From the NCBI RefSeq assembly GCF_004565475.1, contig NZ_SRHX01000012.1, positions 1 through 61,904 on the forward strand: a DNA stretch of 61,904 nt, read 5' to 3'. Position numbers and translations under genes: made by a program. Shown here in pieces: positions 39,903 through 47,903 of this stretch. The stretch's first letter is position 1, and each line of letters starts with the position of its first letter. The DNA comes from Lonepinella koalarum (lineage in GTDB: Bacteria > Pseudomonadota > Gammaproteobacteria > Enterobacterales > Pasteurellaceae). The notes beneath the pieces are model-generated. The model was not told the origin of the DNA. It searched no databases and worked only from the letters and a program-made list of their open reading frames with translations.

Positions 39903-40898
39903 ATGGTTATTAAAGGCAACTACGAAAATGATTCAGGCAAACGCAAAGAGTTATCTCATGAAGAATTGAAAACAATTCCTCATATGCCTTTTGAACAATA
40001 TTCTGAAATCTTAAAAGGCTGCATTAAAATGAAACGTGAACGTGGCATTCTAGAAGCTCGTATGCACACCAATGGCGGACCTGTACAATGGAGTGCGGAA
40101 TTACACCAAGGATTACATTATTTCTTTGACTGGGCTGGTCGTGACCCAGATAACGAAGTCATTATTTTAGGCGGTATTGGTCCAGATACATTTAAAGGTA
40201 TTGGTCGTACCGATGAAAATGGTGAATGGCAACCAGCCATTGAATTTGGTTCTTCCCCTGAAATTGCATGGCATATGTATAACTATCAATACTATGATGG
40301 TACTAACGATATTGAAGGTCAAATCTTTGACGTTGAAGTACCGACCATCGGTGTTTGGACTGGGGCGACATTCCACTCTGACTTAGTATTATTCAGCGAT
40401 ATTACGTTAGCCACTGAAGACGCTTGGACAACAGAAATGCACTTCCGTACTAATATGGTACCGGGTGACGGAGTACAAATTGCTTGGCGTGAATTAATGG
40501 GCCGTAAACGTTTTGCTTACGCTGAATTAACCGGTGAAATCATTACTGCTCGTAAAGCATTAGCGTTAGGTATGATTAACGAGATTTGTGAAGATACTGA
40601 AGCTGCTTATAAACGTGCTTGGGAAATTGCCGATTTAATTATGCAAACAGGCACACGTGTGACTCGTCGTATCACCACTCAAATCTTACGCCAGCCTTGG
40701 AAAGAAGATATTTCTAAAGAATTGCGTGGTTCCTTTGCAACAGAGATGTTTGTAACCGCAACAGAACACAGCCCACACGAAGCAAGTTTCTGGGATCAAG
40801 CGAAAGAAGAAGCGGCTCTTGTGCGTGCTGCAGAGAAAAAAGGTAAAGTGGTTCGCCCTCGTATTGGTGGTGGCTACGAAGAAGATGAAATTAAGTAG
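39903..40898 (+). CDS. Crotonase-fold hydrolase resembling 6-oxocamphor hydrolase (cyclic beta-diketone C-C hydrolase)
   Basis: 331 residues from the ATG at 39903, chosen because AAGGAG lies 6-7 bases upstream. Crotonase superfamily, but the best recognisable relative is 6-oxocamphor hydrolase, which opens cyclic 1,3-diketones by retro-Claisen hydrolysis without CoA. As I recall that enzyme, its His45, His122, His145, Asp154 and Glu244 align with His68, His158, His180, Asp189 and Glu281 here, at near-constant offsets (segments VQWSAELH, GATFHSDLVL, MHFRTNMVPGDG, FATEMFV). An N-terminal extension (~25 residues) and a charged tail are extra. I infer ring opening of a cyclic diketone in the cytoplasm. 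Alternatives are another crotonase-type hydrolase or hydratase. Confidence 0.8.
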   Translation: MVIKGNYENDSGKRKELSHEELKTIPHMPFEQYSEILKGCIKMKRERGILEARMHTNGGPVQWSAELHQGLHYFFDWAGRDPDNEVIILGGIGPDTFKGIGRTDENGEWQPAIEFGSSPEIAWHMYNYQYYDGTNDIEGQIFDVEVPTIGVWTGATFHSDLVLFSDITLATEDAWTTEMHFRTNMVPGDGVQIAWRELMGRKRFAYAELTGEIITARKALALGMINEICEDTEAAYKRAWEIADLIMQTGTRVTRRITTQILRQPWKEDISKELRGSFATEMFVTATEHSPHEASFWDQAKEEAALVRAAEKKGKVVRPRIGGGYEEDEIK

Positions 40899-40930
40899 TT
40901 TTTTCTGAGGCTTACAATAAAGTAATAAAA

Positions 40931-40975
40931 GGAGATGCTCATGTTTGTTAGGGTTACAGGGCATCTTCTTTTTCA
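40931..40975 (+). terminator. Possible attenuator between the hydrolase and MFS genes
   Basis: GGAGATGCTC (40931-40940) pairs with GGGCATCTTC (40959-40968): 10 bp with two G-U pairs, followed by TTTTTC. The left arm contains the Shine-Dalgarno of the small ORF at 40941, so translation of that ORF and the hairpin would interfere with each other. Confidence 0.6.
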
Positions 40976-41015
40976 ATTTTTTCTCAGTTTTTTCTTTTTT
41001 ATTAAGGAGAACTAA
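40941..41015 (+). CDS. Possible 24-residue leader peptide before the MFS gene
   Basis: ATG at 40941 with AAAAGGAG 7-8 bases upstream. It reads MFVRVTGHLLFQFFLSFFFF then IKEN, and its TAA (41013-41015) overlaps the MFS start as TAATG. The coding stretch is rich in Phe codons, but the same bases form the U-rich tract after the hairpin, so the Phe richness may be incidental. Plausible as a translational-coupling or attenuation device; not proven. Confidence 0.4.
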   Translation: MFVRVTGHLLFQFFLSFFFFIKEN

Positions 41016-42301
41016 TGATGAATAGTTCAACCGTTGCGGCAAAGGGAAAACTAAATTTTGGTAAACAAGGTTGGATGGTTGTGGTATTACAAGCCTGTAT
41101 CTTTTGGGTGGTGGCAGGCTGTACCACGCATGGATTAAATATCATATTACCTGGTTTATCAGAAAACTACCATTTAGATTACAATCAATTATTAATGGCA
41201 GCCACACCAGCTGCTTGGTTAGCCATTCCAGCCGCCCCATTTTGTTCTTGGTTGATTCAAAAAAAAGGCATTAAGTTTAATTTAATTTTCTGTTTGATAG
41301 GATGCATTATCAGTTATGGATTATTAGGGTATTGTAGTAGTATCACCAGTTTTGTCATTTGCTTTGGTTTAGAATCTTTTTTTGCTACAGGATTTGGCTA
41401 TATTGGTGGTACCGCACTTATCGCAAACTGGTTTGTAAAAAAACAAAGTTTAGCATTAGGATTTTGTACTTTCGGTCAAACATTTTCCTCCGCTTTTTTT
41501 GTGCCTGTATTAGCTTGGTCTTTTGCAACATTCACTTTTCAAAATGGTTTTTGGCTGATGTCTGTGCTGATGGCAATCATTTTATTTGTGGTGATTTTCT
41601 TTGTAGCAAATCGTCCCGAAGATGTGGGTTTGCTGCCAGATAATGAAGAACCATCTCTTCTTTCTCAATCTGAACAAGAAAAAGTTTCAGATGAATATCC
41701 TGATTTAAATTTCCGAACATTGCTAAAAATGAAAGATATTTGGCTGATTGGTACAGTAAGAGGGTTTATTTATATTGTATTGGTTGGTGTAACCGCACAG
41801 ATTATTCCACGTTTGGTCTCTTTGGGATTAGAACTTAATCAAGCTATTACTTACATGTCAGGTGCTGCTTTGTTTGGTACTTTTGGGGCTTATACTTGGG
41901 GTTGGCTAAATGATAAGTTAGGGATCAAAGTCGCTTTTAGTTTCTACACTATTTGGTGGATTATTGCCATCATATTAAACATTATCCCCGAATCGCAAAC
42001 AGCGTTATTAGTTTCACTTGGGATGATTGGTTTAGCATTACCGGGGGCGACCAATTATTGTACTGCATTTACTTCTGCCAAGTTTCCACGTTCAGCCTAT
42101 GCTAAGGCAATGGGGATAGCCCATCCAATTGAGTCAGTTCTTCGTTGTTGTGCTTTTTCTATTGTGGCATTTGGTTTAGCTTATTTGGGTGGTTATACCG
42201 GCGCTTATTTATTACTTATCGCTATTGGTGTGATCACTATTATCTTGATTTGGCTAACAAATTTAACGCCTCTCGGTCCCGTTCAATCAAACCGAAAGTA
42301 A
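41015..42301 (+). CDS. MFS transporter, probable substrate carrier of the island
   Basis: 428 residues with 12 predicted membrane helices and a cytoplasmic loop around residues 200-245 (NRPEDVGLLPDNEEPS). NRPEDVGLLPD is typical of the OFA/monocarboxylate-type MFS carriers, so an organic acid or phenolic anion is a likely cargo. Two adjacent ATGs (41015, 41018) follow AAGGAG; either could be used. Located between the ring-opening hydrolase and a thiolase gene, which suggests uptake of the pathway's substrate. Confidence 0.87.
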   Translation: MMNSSTVAAKGKLNFGKQGWMVVVLQACIFWVVAGCTTHGLNIILPGLSENYHLDYNQLLMAATPAAWLAIPAAPFCSWLIQKKGIKFNLIFCLIGCIISYGLLGYCSSITSFVICFGLESFFATGFGYIGGTALIANWFVKKQSLALGFCTFGQTFSSAFFVPVLAWSFATFTFQNGFWLMSVLMAIILFVVIFFVANRPEDVGLLPDNEEPSLLSQSEQEKVSDEYPDLNFRTLLKMKDIWLIGTVRGFIYIVLVGVTAQIIPRLVSLGLELNQAITYMSGAALFGTFGAYTWGWLNDKLGIKVAFSFYTIWWIIAIILNIIPESQTALLVSLGMIGLALPGATNYCTAFTSAKFPRSAYAKAMGIAHPIESVLRCCAFSIVAFGLAYLGGYTGAYLLLIAIGVITIILIWLTNLTPLGPVQSNRK

Positions 42302-42311
42302 GGATATATTT

Positions 42312-42365
42312 ATGAGATTACGAAATAAAATCGCTATTCACTTTAGCAAACGTATTATATTGTAG
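42312..42365 (+). pseudogene. Remnant of a second short-chain dehydrogenase gene
   Basis: A 17-codon [20 protein letters not shown], with AAGGATA upstream. Its first 27 bases match the start of the island's SDR gene (45205-45231) at 23 positions (ATG-A-A/G-A... AATAAAATCGC-ATT). After IAI it stops resembling an SDR and ends in TAG just before the thiolase Shine-Dalgarno. I read it as what remains after an internal deletion of an SDR gene that once stood between the MFS and thiolase genes. Confidence 0.6.
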
Positions 42366-42375
42366 GAGAAAAAAA

Positions 42376-43554
42376 ATGAAAGACGTAGTTATTGTTTCCG
42401 CTGCAAGAACACCGATTGGCAGTTTTGGTGGTTGTTTTAAAGATGTTAGTGCGGTGGAATTAGGTAAAATTGCAGTTCAAGAGGCCATTCAGCGAGCTGG
42501 CATTAATCCTCTAGAAATTGATGAAGTTATTTTTGGGAATGTGCTGTCTGCTGGCTTAGGGCAAAATGTGGCAAGACAAGTGGCTATTAATGCGGATATT
42601 CCCGAGCAAGTGCCTTCCTTTACGGTGAGTAAAGTTTGTGGTTCAGGATTAAAGTCGGTTATTCTTGGGGCACAATCTATTATATGTGGCGATGCTGATG
42701 TGGTGGTTGTCGGTGGTACGGAAAGCATGAGTAATGCGGCTTACGTCTTACCGTCTGCTCGCTGGGGAGCCAGAATGGGAGAGGCTAAACTGATTGATAC
42801 AATGATTAAAGATGGTTTAGTAGATGCGTTTTCTAGTGTTCATATGGGGATTACGGCAGAAAATTTAGCTGAACAATTTAATCTTAGCCGTGAAGAATTA
42901 GATCAATTTGCATTATCTAGCCAATTAAAAGCGGAACAGGCTCAAAAATCAGGTAAATTTAAAGACGAAATTGTGCCAGTAGAAGTGAAAAGTAAAAAAT
43001 CTTCGGTCTTAGTTAGTGAAGATGAACATCCTCGGCATGGTTCAACCCTTGAGGGGTTAGCAAAACTAAGACCGGCTTTTAAACCTGATGGTGTGGTAAC
43101 AGCAGGTAATGCTTCTGGTATTAATGATGGAGCCGCCGCATTAATTCTAATGAGTAAAGAAAAAGCACAATCTTTAGGTTTAAAACCATTGGCAGAACTT
43201 AAATCTTGGGCAAGTGCAGGCGTGGATCCACAACGTATGGGCTATGGACCGGTACCATCAACTCGTAGAGCATTGGAAAAAGCTCAGTTAGCTATTTCAG
43301 ATCTTGATGTGATTGAAGCCAATGAAGCATTCGCGGCTCAGGCGTTAACTGTGGTTAAAGAATTAGGGTTAGATCCAGATAAAACCAATGTTAATGGTGG
43401 GGCAATTGCATTAGGACATCCAATTGGTGCATCAGGAGCCAGAATTTTGGTGTCTTTGCTGTATGAAATGCAAAAACAACAGGCAAAAAATGGGTTGGCA
43501 ACGCTCTGTGTGGGTGGTGGTCAAGGCGTTTCTGTGGTGTTAAGTGCGGTGTAA
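42376..43554 (+). CDS. atoB: Acetyl-CoA C-acetyltransferase (thiolase), copy 1
   Basis: 392 residues. Degradative/acetoacetyl-CoA thiolase: CoA + acetoacetyl-CoA to two acetyl-CoA. Catalytic residues visible are Cys in [10 protein letters not shown] (~88), His in [11 protein letters not shown] (~350) and Cys in LCVGGGQG (~380). Very close to AtoB/PhaA in spacing and ends. GTAGGAG precedes the ATG. A terminator follows at 43569. In the island it would finish acetoacetyl-CoA cleavage. Confidence 0.93.
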   Translation: MKDVVIVSAARTPIGSFGGCFKDVSAVELGKIAVQEAIQRAGINPLEIDEVIFGNVLSAGLGQNVARQVAINADIPEQVPSFTVSKVCGSGLKSVILGAQSIICGDADVVVVGGTESMSNAAYVLPSARWGARMGEAKLIDTMIKDGLVDAFSSVHMGITAENLAEQFNLSREELDQFALSSQLKAEQAQKSGKFKDEIVPVEVKSKKSSVLVSEDEHPRHGSTLEGLAKLRPAFKPDGVVTAGNASGINDGAAALILMSKEKAQSLGLKPLAELKSWASAGVDPQRMGYGPVPSTRRALEKAQLAISDLDVIEANEAFAAQALTVVKELGLDPDKTNVNGGAIALGHPIGASGARILVSLLYEMQKQQAKNGLATLCVGGGQGVSVVLSAV

Positions 43555-43568
43555 ATTTAAGGTATTTT

Positions 43569-43600
43569 GCCTACAAAATTTTTTGTAGGCATTTTTATTT
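43569..43600 (+). terminator. Terminator after thiolase copy 1
   Basis: GCCTACAAAA (43569-43578) and TTTTGTAGGC (43581-43590) form a 10-bp stem followed by ATTTTTATTTT. It ends the hydrolase-MFS-thiolase transcription unit. Confidence 0.9.
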
Positions 43601-43611
43601 TAGGGGGAAAA

Positions 43612-44052
43612 ATGAGCTCAAAAGAATTACAAACCTTATTCAACAATAAAAATGATAATGAAAAATACGATCTTGTCTTAAAACGAATGATCAAACAGGA
43701 CAATTTATGGTTTTTAGATAAAGAAGGGGAGTTAGTTTTTTACACTAATGAAGAAAGGAAAAATTTTGCCCCTTTATGGTCAGATGAAGAATTAGCTCTA
43801 TCTAATCCACCTACAAATAGCAACATTAAGGCTGTAGAAATGGACGTGGAAACATTTTTATTGCAATTTACCGTCTTTTTATTTAATAGTCAAACACAAT
43901 TGGTCATTTCTCCAACACCAAATGATGAACAGATGATTATACAAAACGCCTTGGCGTTTGCTCGTGATTTAATTGAAGTTATTCGGGTAGAGCAAAGCGA
44001 AGAAAAAGCCTTATATTATTTAGGTGAATTAAAGAAAATTATAAAAATGTAA
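43612..44052 (+). CDS. DUF2750-like small protein of unknown function
   Basis: 146 residues, soluble and acidic. The start at 43612 follows AGGGGGA; an in-frame upstream ATG at 43567 lies in the preceding terminator. The order of motifs (NLWFLDKEGELVFYTNE, then APLWSDEELAL, then EMDVETFLLQF and LVISPTPND) resembles the DUF2750 family. Function unknown. It is sandwiched between two terminators and is probably a separate gene with no clear link to the pathway. Confidence 0.65.
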   Translation: MSSKELQTLFNNKNDNEKYDLVLKRMIKQDNLWFLDKEGELVFYTNEERKNFAPLWSDEELALSNPPTNSNIKAVEMDVETFLLQFTVFLFNSQTQLVISPTPNDEQMIIQNALAFARDLIEVIRVEQSEEKALYYLGELKKIIKM

Positions 44053-44064
44053 GCCCAAGTACCA

Positions 44065-44105
44065 CAAAGTGCGGTAAAATTTTTGAGAATTTCTACCGCA
44101 CTTTG
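44065..44105. terminator. Inverted-USS bidirectional terminator
   Basis: CAAAGTGCGGTA (44065-44076) and TACCGCACTTTG (44094-44105) give a 12-bp perfect stem between convergent genes (43612-44052 and the regulator ending at 44135). Confidence 0.85.
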
Positions 44106-44134
44106 CTCACAAAATATCAGATGAATTTGTAAAC

Positions 44135-45058
44135 TTAAATATTGTTTTTTAGCACCTGAATAAATCTTTCCAAATTTGGATTTAAATTATCTTTATTCCA
44201 GATTAATTCTAAAATATGAAAACAGTTATCTTGAATCAAGACACCAACCGTATTATGGGTTAACAAATGTAAACGATGTTGAGGAACTAGAAATACTGCC
44301 ATTTGATTAAGTTCTATTTCAAATAAACAAGTGTTGAAATTGGGATATTCTTTTTGCAAGGTAAAATCAATATGATTTTTGATAAAAAAATTCGTGCTAA
44401 AATTTTCAGCGTAAGAATGTATTTTTGGGTTTGTCCGAATAATGGGGTAGTTGGCGATTTCTTTTAAAGATGTAAATTGTTGTTTAGCAATAGGGTGAAC
44501 GCAATTTACAACGGCATAAAGCGGATCTTTTTGTAACGCTAACGTATGGAGATCATCAAATGTATCAACGACATTAGGACGGAGAATTAAACCAAAATCA
44601 TATTCATTCGCTCGAATAAGATCAACAATTTTACCCAGTTCGGTTTCTTGATAATCCACATTAATGGAATGATATTTTTCCCTAAATTCATCAATGGTTT
44701 TAACCAAAATATTGTTAAAGGCATCACCTAAGTAAGCAATAGACAGATGTTTTTTGGCTCTTTCAGTAAAATGATCAATCACTGAAACGGAATGATCAAC
44801 TTGTTTCAGAATTTTCATCACTTCTTGTTGTATCAATTTTCCCATGGTTGTCAGCCTTACATGACGCGTGCTTCGGCGAAATAATGTACCTCCAGCATAT
44901 TCTTCAAATTCTCGAATATGCCGACTTAATACAGGCTGTGGAATATCTAATTTTTTAGCTGCCTGCGTAAAGTTTAAACTCTCTGTCAATACAATAAATT
45001 CTCTTAATAAGGCGATTTTTATTTCATTGAATGAATTGTCTAAATTGTCCATTGCCAT
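44135..45058 (-). CDS. LysR-family regulator 2 of the catabolic island
   Basis: 307 residues from the ATG at 45058, chosen because AGGAG sits 8 bases before it; an in-frame ATG at 45091 lacks this and lies over the promoter element. Winged-helix N-terminus (LNFTQAAKKLDIPQPVLSRHIREFEEYAG) and LysR effector domain. Paralog of regulator 1, presumably from duplication inside the island. Divergent from the SDR gene with a T-N11-A box in between (45093-45111). Confidence 0.93.
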   Translation of the reverse strand: MAMDNLDNSFNEIKIALLREFIVLTESLNFTQAAKKLDIPQPVLSRHIREFEEYAGGTLFRRSTRHVRLTTMGKLIQQEVMKILKQVDHSVSVIDHFTERAKKHLSIAYLGDAFNNILVKTIDEFREKYHSINVDYQETELGKIVDLIRANEYDFGLILRPNVVDTFDDLHTLALQKDPLYAVVNCVHPIAKQQFTSLKEIANYPIIRTNPKIHSYAENFSTNFFIKNHIDFTLQKEYPNFNTCLFEIELNQMAVFLVPQHRLHLLTHNTVGVLIQDNCFHILELIWNKDNLNPNLERFIQVLKNNI

Positions 45059-45092
45059 AATCACTCTCCTGAAAAGTACAGAATATAACAAA

Positions 45093-45159
45093 TTATATGA
45101 AAAATGAATAAATCAAAGCAAATAAAGAATTTCTACTCTATGCTTAGTTTTGCTATTTT
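45093..45159 (+). promoter_or_regulatory. Shared island promoter element, copy C (SDR gene)
   Basis: TTAT (45093-45096), 11 bases, ATAA (45108-45111), then AAAGAATTTCT at 45124-45134 (offset 31) and TATTTT at 45154-45159, 19 bases further on. Same geometry as copy A, including the spacing to the -10-like hexamer. Confidence 0.8.
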
Positions 45160-45204
45160 TCTCATCAGTAACAGCCAATCAAATCAATAAATTAGGAGAA
45201 AATG

Positions 45205-45957
45205 ATGAAACTACAAAATAAAATCGCCATTGTTACTGGAGCGAGTTCTGGCATTGGAGAAGAAACAGCAAAACTCTTTGCTAAAGAGGGAGCTACGGTC
45301 ATTCTCACGGCTCGTCGTTTAGCTGAATTAGAACGAGTTGCTAATGAAATTAAACAAACTGTACCCCAAGCAAACCTAAAAATTATTCAAGCGGATATTA
45401 CCATTGAAGATGATTGCAAACGTATTGTTGAAGAAACCGTGAACGATTTTCATCATATAGATATTCTCGTTAATAATGCAGGTATTGCGGATAAACATAT
45501 GCCTATTACCAAATGTTCTACGGAATGGTGGAATGAAGTCGTTTTAGTTGATCAAACGTCTGTTTTTTATATTACGAAGGCCACTTTAAATCACATGAAA
45601 CAAGGAACAATCGTTAATATTTCTTCCATTGGCGGTGTTTTTGGCTCTGCTGGAATTTCGTATTCTGCAGCGAAAAGTGCCATGTTAGGCATGACAAAAA
45701 ATATTGCTATGCAATTTGCGGGCAAGGGAATCCGATGTAATGCCATTTGCCCTGGTCCCACACCAACACCATTAAATACACCAGAAAAATTAGCGACTTT
45801 TGATGAGTTTGCTCAGCAATGTGCTAAACATATGAATATGGGTATACCACATACACCAGCAATACAACAAGCACAAGCTATTTTATTTTTTGCATCAGAT
45901 GATTCTGATGGCATAACAGGTCAAGTGCTGGTGGTGGATAATGGGATTACTTTGTAA
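45205..45957 (+). CDS. Short-chain dehydrogenase/reductase of the island
   Basis: 250 residues from the second of two adjacent ATGs (45205), which has the better spacing from AGGAG. Classical SDR: TGASSGIGEE cofactor motif, NNAG, the Ser in NISSIGG, the YSAAK active-site Tyr/Lys, and a CPGPTPTPLN C-terminal loop. The Arg-Arg after the second strand (LTARRLAEL) suggests NADP(H). It could reduce a ring ketone/phenol (phloroglucinol-reductase-like role) or oxidise a 3-hydroxy acid to the 3-keto acid that the downstream BKACE needs; sequence alone does not decide. Confidence 0.9.
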   Translation: MKLQNKIAIVTGASSGIGEETAKLFAKEGATVILTARRLAELERVANEIKQTVPQANLKIIQADITIEDDCKRIVEETVNDFHHIDILVNNAGIADKHMPITKCSTEWWNEVVLVDQTSVFYITKATLNHMKQGTIVNISSIGGVFGSAGISYSAAKSAMLGMTKNIAMQFAGKGIRCNAICPGPTPTPLNTPEKLATFDEFAQQCAKHMNMGIPHTPAIQQAQAILFFASDDSDGITGQVLVVDNGITL

Positions 45958-45971
45958 AGATCATAGTCTCA

Positions 45972-46037
45972 TTATGTGATATTGACATAACAATAACTTA
46001 AAAAAGAATTTCTATGACTTTCTGTTGAATGTTAAAT
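45972..46037 (+). promoter_or_regulatory. Shared island promoter element, copy B (BKACE operon)
   Basis: TTAT (45972-45975), 11 bases, ATAA (45987-45990), AAAGAATTTCT at 46003-46013 (offset 31), TTAAAT at 46032-46037. Lies in the 132-base gap after the SDR gene, so the BKACE-OMP-atoDA-thiolase genes have their own regulated promoter. Confidence 0.78.
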
Positions 46038-46089
46038 TTCAATCATAAAACAATCCTAATGCTTAAACATTTTTAATGAGGTATTTATT

Positions 46090-46914
46090 ATGGCAAATAA
46101 AGTAGTATTAACAGCAGCACTAACTGGTGCGGTCACCCCAAAAGAAATTGCTCCATATATTCCAATCACACCAGCAGAAATTGCGGAAGATGCGTATAAA
46201 TGTTGGAAAGCGGGGGCATCTGTTGTACATCTTCATATGCGTGATGATGAAGGTCTAGGCACAATGGATAAATATAAATTTAAAGAAACTATTGATCGTA
46301 TTCGTGATAAATGCGATGTGGTGATTAATGTAACGACCGCCGGCGATCATCGAGCAACAGATGATCAACGTATGGAACATTTAGCATTTGTTCAACCTGA
46401 AATAGCTTCATTTGATGCGGGTTCATTTAACTGGATGCCTGGTGGTGTATTCGTTAATTCACCACAATTTTTATCTAAATTAGGTTCAACCATGTTGGAA
46501 CTTGGTATCAAACCTGAAATTGAGATTTTTGATAGTGGTATGATCCATGCTTGTAAATACTATTTAGAAAAAGGTCATCTTGCTGCCCCAATGCATTTTC
46601 AATTAGTCTTAGGTGTGCTTGGTGGGGCAATGGCAACCGTAGAAGATTTAGTCTATCTCAAAAGTTTATTACCAAAAGATTCAACTTGGAGTGCCTTTGG
46701 TATTGGACGGGCTCATTTACCGATTTTAATGAGTACATTGGCAATGGGCGGTAATATTCGTGTAGGTTTAGAAGATAACGTCTATTACAAAAAAGGTGTT
46801 CATGCAACGAATGTGTCCCTTGTTGAACGTGCTATTCGTATTATTAATGAAGCGGATAAAGCTGTTGCGACACCTGATGAAGCTCGTGAACTTTTAGGGT
46901 TGAAAAAAAGATAA
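46090..46914 (+). CDS. Beta-keto acid cleavage enzyme (BKACE, DUF849 family)
   Basis: 274 residues, full length. BKACEs use acetyl-CoA to cleave a 3-keto acid into acetoacetate and a new acyl-CoA. Zinc ligands His47 and His49 (VVHLHMRDD) and Glu228 (GLEDN), the Arg before it (GNIRVG), and GIGRAH are visible. The lysine-fermentation enzyme Kce has a Glu at residue 14 that, as I recall, contacts the substrate amino group; the aligned residue here is Val15, arguing against an aminated substrate. The next genes encode AtoDA, which would use the acetoacetate. First gene of an operon under promoter copy B. Confidence 0.9.
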   Translation: MANKVVLTAALTGAVTPKEIAPYIPITPAEIAEDAYKCWKAGASVVHLHMRDDEGLGTMDKYKFKETIDRIRDKCDVVINVTTAGDHRATDDQRMEHLAFVQPEIASFDAGSFNWMPGGVFVNSPQFLSKLGSTMLELGIKPEIEIFDSGMIHACKYYLEKGHLAAPMHFQLVLGVLGGAMATVEDLVYLKSLLPKDSTWSAFGIGRAHLPILMSTLAMGGNIRVGLEDNVYYKKGVHATNVSLVERAIRIINEADKAVATPDEARELLGLKKR

Positions 46915-46943
46915 ATTAGATTTTTAAACTAAGAGGTGGGAGT

Positions 46944-47861
46944 ATGGCACGCAATAGTTTTAAAACTTCTTTATTTGTTATGGCATTAATGACAAGTTTT
47001 GGTGTTAATGCTCAAGAGGGTGTATCACCATTACAACCCGGAACTACAACGGGTAATCCTGCGGGTGCTTTACCTCCACCAGGTGTCTATTTCGGTTATG
47101 ATGTGGACTATGAATGGGGTAAATTACATTCACAAAATGTTCATATTAAAGCCCGTAACGTGAGTATGGTAGCCTCATTAGTATGGTCAACCCCCTATAA
47201 AGTGTTAGGTGCTAATTATGCAATGGGTATTGCTCAACCCTATAAATTTGCACATACCACGTTAAATACACCAGTAGGTGAAAGCAAATATTCTAATAAT
47301 GGTTTAATGAGTACAACTATTATGCCGTTATTGCTTTCTTGGGATTTGGGAGAAGGATTTCATTTAGGCACTGGAGCTGCATTTGTATTTAAAAATGGTA
47401 AACATGCCACAGAATGTACTGGTGGAGATTGTAGCAATACACCGAAGAATTTAGCCAATCGCTATTATACTATTCAACCTAATCTTGCTTTAACTTATTT
47501 TAAAGATAACTGGACATTCACAGTTAATAATATCTTCGACTTCAATTCTAAAAATAAGAAAACAGATTATCGCTCGGGTAATACCTATTATTTAGATTTA
47601 ACTGCGGTCAAACGTATTGAGAAATGGACAGTAGGAGCTATTGCGAATTGGACAAAACAATTTACCGACGATAAAAAATCAGGTGTTGTAGTTCAGGGGC
47701 TTCATTCGGAGGGAAGTCGAATTGAACACGTTATGTTAGGTCCAATGGCGGGTTATGATTTTGGCGCATTTTCCATTAATGCAAGATTCTTAGCATCCGT
47801 TCATTCTAAAAATGATCCTAAAATGCGGTTTTTCCATGTAGGTGTATCTGTTCCCCTATAG
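46944..47861 (+). CDS. Outer-membrane channel, MetA-pathway-of-phenol-degradation family
   Basis: 305 residues. Signal peptide ~1-23 (cleavage after GVNA). The mature protein is a run of amphipathic beta-strands (MVASLVWSTPYK, FHLGTGAAFVF, WTVGAIANWTKQF, FSINARFLASV) that ends in the aromatic/hydrophobic strand FFHVGVSVPL, as for a beta-barrel. The pattern fits the family linked to uptake of phenols and other hydrophobic compounds. It starts 29 bases after the BKACE gene, inside the operon, so it probably admits the pathway's substrate. Confidence 0.8.
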   Translation: MARNSFKTSLFVMALMTSFGVNAQEGVSPLQPGTTTGNPAGALPPPGVYFGYDVDYEWGKLHSQNVHIKARNVSMVASLVWSTPYKVLGANYAMGIAQPYKFAHTTLNTPVGESKYSNNGLMSTTIMPLLLSWDLGEGFHLGTGAAFVFKNGKHATECTGGDCSNTPKNLANRYYTIQPNLALTYFKDNWTFTVNNIFDFNSKNKKTDYRSGNTYYLDLTAVKRIEKWTVGAIANWTKQFTDDKKSGVVVQGLHSEGSRIEHVMLGPMAGYDFGAFSINARFLASVHSKNDPKMRFFHVGVSVPL

Positions 47862-47903
47862 AAATAACATATTGTAATAAATAGATAAATTAGGAATTTT
47901 TAT

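Noticed and set aside
39903-40898. Ordinary enoyl-CoA hydratase or feruloyl-CoA hydratase/lyase
   Set aside because: The fold is crotonase, but the residues match 6-oxocamphor hydrolase better, and the protein has long extensions at both ends. No acyl-CoA synthetase or vanillin-type genes accompany it.
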